From assembly GCA_964493265.1 (NCBI GenBank), contig CAZBLY010000008.1:1-24658 (forward strand): a DNA stretch of 24,658 bases, in the 5' to 3' direction. The DNA is from DAOWHW01 sp964493265. GTDB taxonomy: Archaea > Nanobdellota > Nanobdellia > Pacearchaeales > UBA284. Numbering within the stretch: the first letter of the stretch is position 1; each line of letters begins with the position of its first letter. Positions 22,135 to 24,658 of this stretch are shown piece after piece. The notes under the pieces were generated by a model. It saw only the letters and a program-made list of their open reading frames with translations. It was not told the origin of the DNA and searched no databases. Position numbers and translations under genes: made by a program.

Positions 22135-23541
22135 TTAAAATTTCTTAATTTCCGGACCCTTGGCTGTATCTTCAATAGCATAACCCTGTTTTTTAATCTG
22201 TTCTCTGATTTTATCAGCCTGCTTGAAATTTTTCTTTTTTCTTGCTTCTTCTCTCTCTTTAAGCAATTTTTTAATTTTGCCTGAAATTTTTATCTTTTTT
22301 CTTTTAGCTTCATCTAAATTAAGACCAAAAATTTTATCAAATTTAAGAAGTAGTGCATATTTTTCATTATTCTGAAGTTCATCTGTTTTAATTGTTTGCC
22401 AGAAAAATGCTAATGCTTTAGGCATATCTAAGTCGTCGTTTATTATATTTAGAAATTCTTTTTTATATTTAAGAATTTTGTCCATTCTTGGGTCTTTAAT
22501 CTCTAAATTTTCTTTTATTTCTATTATTTTATTTTTTAGTTTTTCATAAGCATTTTTTGCAGCATCAAGATTTTTGTAAGAAAATTCTAATTGTGTTCTA
22601 TAATGGGCTGTAAGACAGAAATATCTATAATCAAGAGCATTATATCCTTTTTTTTCTAATTCTGAAATTGTATAAATGGCTGCTTTACTTTTCGCCATTT
22701 TTTCTCCTTTAAAGAGAAGCCATCTTGAGTGGAGCCAGTATTTAACAAATTTCTTGCCTGTTGCAGCTTCACTTTGAGCAATCTCGTTTGTATGGTGGAC
22801 TGGAATGTGGTCTTCTCCTCCAGTATGAATATCAATTGTTTCTCCAAGATATTTCATTGACATGGCCGAACATTCTAAATGCCATCCAGGAAATCCTTTT
22901 CCCCAAGGTGAGGGCCATCGCATAATATGTTTTGGCTGGTTTGTTATCCATAATGCGAAATCACTTGGATTTTTTCTTTCAACATCAATCTTGGTTCTTG
23001 CTCCTTTCTTTAGTTCCTTGAGTTTTAATCTTCCAAGTTTTGTATAATTTTTGAATTTAGAAGTGTCAAATATTAAACCAACTTTTGTTTTATATGTATA
23101 GTTATTTTTTTCTATCCTCTTTACAAGTTCTATCATTTCATTAATATGTTCTGTTGCCTTACACCAAACATCTGGCTCAATTATATTAAGTTTTTCTAGA
23201 TCTTTTTTAAAAATATCTGTATATTTTTTAGCTAGTTTTAACATTGATGTTTTTGTTAATGATAATCTTTCTCTCCTGAGGGCTTTAACCATTTTATCCT
23301 CTCCAATATCAGCATCACTTGTAAGATGACCAACATCTGTAATATTCATAACCTGTCTGACTTTAAATCCATTATATATTAAAACTCTCTTAAGAATATC
23401 AGAAAATATATAGGTTCTTAAGTTGCCTATGTGTTGATACCAATAAACAGTAGGTCCACAAGTATAAAGACTTACTAAATCCTTCTTAAGTGGCTTGAAT
23501 GCATCTTTTTTTCTTGTTAATGTATTATATAATTTTAACAT
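22135..23541 (-). CDS. cysS: Cysteinyl-tRNA synthetase
   Basis: A 468-aa class I synthetase charging tRNA-Cys. The HIGH motif appears as HIGN (37-40) after LYTCGPTVYWYQ. The KMSKS loop is KMAKS (281-285). The catalytic zinc site is complete: C28, C224, H249 and E253, at the spacing of the E. coli enzyme. Other family landmarks are GWHLECSAMS and HTGGEDHIPVHHTNEIAQ. The C-terminal helical anticodon-binding part has a charged segment (REEARKKKNFKQADKIREQI). It is the first gene of the translation operon running to trmY. An AT-rich stretch at about 23567-23578 may hold its promoter, but no sharp TATA box stands out. Confidence 0.95.
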   Translation of the reverse strand: MLKLYNTLTRKKDAFKPLKKDLVSLYTCGPTVYWYQHIGNLRTYIFSDILKRVLIYNGFKVRQVMNITDVGHLTSDADIGEDKMVKALRRERLSLTKTSMLKLAKKYTDIFKKDLEKLNIIEPDVWCKATEHINEMIELVKRIEKNNYTYKTKVGLIFDTSKFKNYTKLGRLKLKELKKGARTKIDVERKNPSDFALWITNQPKHIMRWPSPWGKGFPGWHLECSAMSMKYLGETIDIHTGGEDHIPVHHTNEIAQSEAATGKKFVKYWLHSRWLLFKGEKMAKSKAAIYTISELEKKGYNALDYRYFCLTAHYRTQLEFSYKNLDAAKNAYEKLKNKIIEIKENLEIKDPRMDKILKYKKEFLNIINDDLDMPKALAFFWQTIKTDELQNNEKYALLLKFDKIFGLNLDEAKRKKIKISGKIKKLLKEREEARKKKNFKQADKIREQIKKQGYAIEDTAKGPEIKKF

Positions 23542-23600
23542 AGAAAAAATAAGAAAAAATACTTTTTAATTTTAACTACTTTTAACTGTTAAATTAATTA

Positions 23601-24149
23601 CTAAAATAAGCCGCCTCTCACTATTTTCACAATGAAAGTTTTTGAAGCAAATTCACCTGTTGTGTCTTTTATTGCTATTTTCATTACACTAGTACAAAAT
23701 GCTGTTCCTTTTGGCACGTTTAAAATTAAATTAACATATCCTGTATCAAAATCAAAACTATCAAAATCATTCCATGTATTAGCTTTAGGATATACAAACC
23801 AACTTTCTGGACTTATACAATCACCACCAGCTACCGAGATTTCATATTGTAGATGGTCTTCTGTTATTGTCTTTCCTGTCTGGGTTCTTGCAGCAAGAGG
23901 GATTCCAAAACTTTCTACACCTGGTTTTATTTTTGTTTCAGCATTATAAACAATAATACTTCCTTCTTCTTCTCCAAACATTGTTTTAAGTTTGCTTTTT
24001 ACTTGTTCATCTATTACACTTATACTATCAGTTGCTGTTCCAAAAATTTGTCTAATAAAAACCAAACCAAGAATTAACATCACTACAGCAAGAACTATTA
24101 CCACTAAAGTAGTCATGGACATTTCAAAAGCTGCTTTTTTGTTTTTCAT
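23601..24149 (-). CDS. Pilin-like membrane-anchored surface protein, 182 aa
   Basis: The N-terminus MKNKKAAFEMSMTTLVVIVL has a basic leader followed by a glutamate and a continuous hydrophobic helix (to about residue 32). It resembles archaeal class III / type IV pilin signals (possible cleavage within KKAA-F). After a short stalk (FIRQIFGTATDSISVID), the extracellular part is a single beta-rich domain of about 130 residues with two cysteines (in GGDCISPESW and TAFCTSVMKI) that may bond. The pattern is common in DPANN genomes, and no function is established. It has its own TATA element and a GAGG Shine-Dalgarno 4 nt before the ATG. Its stop is 60 nt from cysS, which reads in the same direction. 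Confidence 0.75.
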   Translation of the reverse strand: MKNKKAAFEMSMTTLVVIVLAVVMLILGLVFIRQIFGTATDSISVIDEQVKSKLKTMFGEEEGSIIVYNAETKIKPGVESFGIPLAARTQTGKTITEDHLQYEISVAGGDCISPESWFVYPKANTWNDFDSFDFDTGYVNLILNVPKGTAFCTSVMKIAIKDTTGEFASKTFIVKIVRGGLF

Positions 24150-24153
24150 CTTG

Positions 24154-24157
24154 CCTC
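24154..24157 (-). promoter_or_regulatory. Shine-Dalgarno of the 182-aa pilin-like gene
   Basis: GAGG lies 4 nt before the ATG at 24149. It is a short but well-placed ribosome binding site, which fits the leader predicted from the TATA element at 24199. Confidence 0.45.
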
Positions 24158-24198
24158 TTTTATTTCTTATCTTTTTATTAATTATTTTACGATTTAGA

Positions 24199-24210
24199 GT
24201 TTTATAAAAC
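24199..24210 (-). promoter_or_regulatory. TATA-like palindrome upstream of the 182-aa pilin-like gene
   Basis: The perfect palindrome GTTTTATAAAAC is centred about 55 nt before the ATG. It predicts a leader of about 28 nt containing GAGG. A similar palindrome, GTTTTAAAAC, precedes tRNA-Trp. Confidence 0.5.
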
Positions 24211-24227
24211 TTTCTTCATTCTGATTC

Positions 24228-24557
24228 TTAGTGTGCAGTTATAAATTTACATTCAGGAGTTACTTCGATAAAATGTTTTGCTTCTCCGTTGTTAAATGAA
24301 TTGCATTGATTTTCTATGTTATTGTCTACACTTAATCTTGGATTATGTGCTACATCACAAACCCAATTAATATCTTGTGGCATTGGATCAAGCAAACAAG
24401 GACCTAAACTTAAATCCTGGCCATTATTAATAGCTTCTTGACATGTTTGTTGACATGCCGATATAAGAACTCTGGCTGTATTTCTCTGGCAGCTTAGTCC
24501 ATTAACTAAAACTAGACACAAAACTAAAATTAAAATTGTGGTTATTATTTTTTTCAT
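24228..24557 (-). CDS. Small exported cysteine-containing protein, unknown function
   Basis: A 109-aa protein with a signal peptide (MKKIITTILILVLCLVLVNG, cleavage near VNG-L). A mature part of about 88 residues has eight cysteines in paired spacing (SCQRNTARVLISACQQTC, LGPCLLDP, WVCDV, QCNS, PECKF), suggesting a small disulfide-stabilised domain. It has no anchor, so it is probably released or bound to the surface. I do not recognise the family. It begins 25 nt after the tRNA-Phe gene in the same direction. An AT-rich stretch in that gap (AAAAATATTAAAAA) could be a promoter but is closer to the ATG than the other TATA boxes here. Confidence 0.65.
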   Translation of the reverse strand: MKKIITTILILVLCLVLVNGLSCQRNTARVLISACQQTCQEAINNGQDLSLGPCLLDPMPQDINWVCDVAHNPRLSVDNNIENQCNSFNNGEAKHFIEVTPECKFITAH

Positions 24558-24582
24558 TTTTTAATATTTTTAATTTTTGAAT

Positions 24583-24655
24583 GGGAAGGCGGGGATTTGA
24601 ACCCCGGACACCATGATCTTCAGTCATGTGCTCTCCCAGGCTGAGCTACCTTCCC
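24583..24655 (-). tRNA. tRNA-Phe (anticodon GAA)
   Basis: A 73-nt tRNA on the minus strand: acceptor GGGAAGG/CCTTCCC, D arm GCTC/GAGC with GG in the loop, anticodon stem CATGA/TCATG with loop CTGAAGA, a 5-nt variable loop, and T arm CGGGG-TTCAAAT-CCCCG. The discriminator is A. There is no intron and no encoded CCA. All stems are fully Watson-Crick. Confidence 0.97.
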
Positions 24656-24658
24656 TTA

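Overview
The window is a gene-dense, strongly AT-rich stretch of an archaeal chromosome. Its protein set is archaeal: PCNA, a eukaryotic-type primase, Hjc, Cbf5, TrmY, and ribosomal proteins S19e, L31e and L39e. It also has TATA boxes about 25 nt before start codons and a BHB-type tRNA intron. The single-chain PriS-PriL primase, compact housekeeping proteins, class II LysRS and many cysteine-rich secreted proteins of no known family point to a DPANN archaeon, most likely of the Woesearchaeota/Pacearchaeota (Nanoarchaeota-related) group. That placement is inferred from memory of these families, not from a search.

Positions 1-6140 encode cell-surface proteins. They are the tail of a membrane-anchored surface protein, a soluble helical protein overlapping a small glycine-rich membrane protein, and (minus strand) two adjacent large secreted proteins. 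Each of these two has an alpha/alpha-toroid-like domain, one or six copies of the same disulfide module, a C-terminal membrane helix and a basic cytoplasmic tail. Positions 6203-8480 are a replication locus: a fused primase and PCNA, divergently transcribed from an AT-rich intergenic region with stacked inverted repeats.

Positions 8525-15453 (plus strand) hold four exported proteins I cannot assign: a 440-aa protein with a signal peptide, a pilin-like 278-aa protein, a 641-aa protein with about 45 cysteines, and a very large protein with repeated Ig/FN3-like modules. The last three are close enough to be one operon. This is the best candidate here for an undescribed surface system. A tRNA-Trp with a 19-nt intron follows on the other strand. 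Next are Hjc and an unknown 105-aa protein diverging from one shared TATA element, then two genes shorter than 60 codons: a histone-fold protein and a zinc-ribbon protein.

Positions 16809-23541 (minus strand) are a translation block. lysS has its own promoter. A tight run cysS - NFACT-R - yhbY - rps19e - rpl39e - rpl31e - cbf5 - trmY (gaps from -22 to +39 nt) looks like one operon joining Cys-tRNA charging, ribosome-associated RNA-binding proteins, three ribosomal proteins and pseudouridine formation and methylation. The right end has a pilin-like protein with its own promoter and Shine-Dalgarno, a small secreted cysteine-containing protein and tRNA-Phe(GAA).

Many genes here look leaderless, with a TATA box 22-26 nt before the start codon and no Shine-Dalgarno. 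I used this spacing to choose starts at 6140 and 16082. I saw no CRISPR array, transposase, integrase or rRNA. No stretch longer than about 200 nt lacks a gene.
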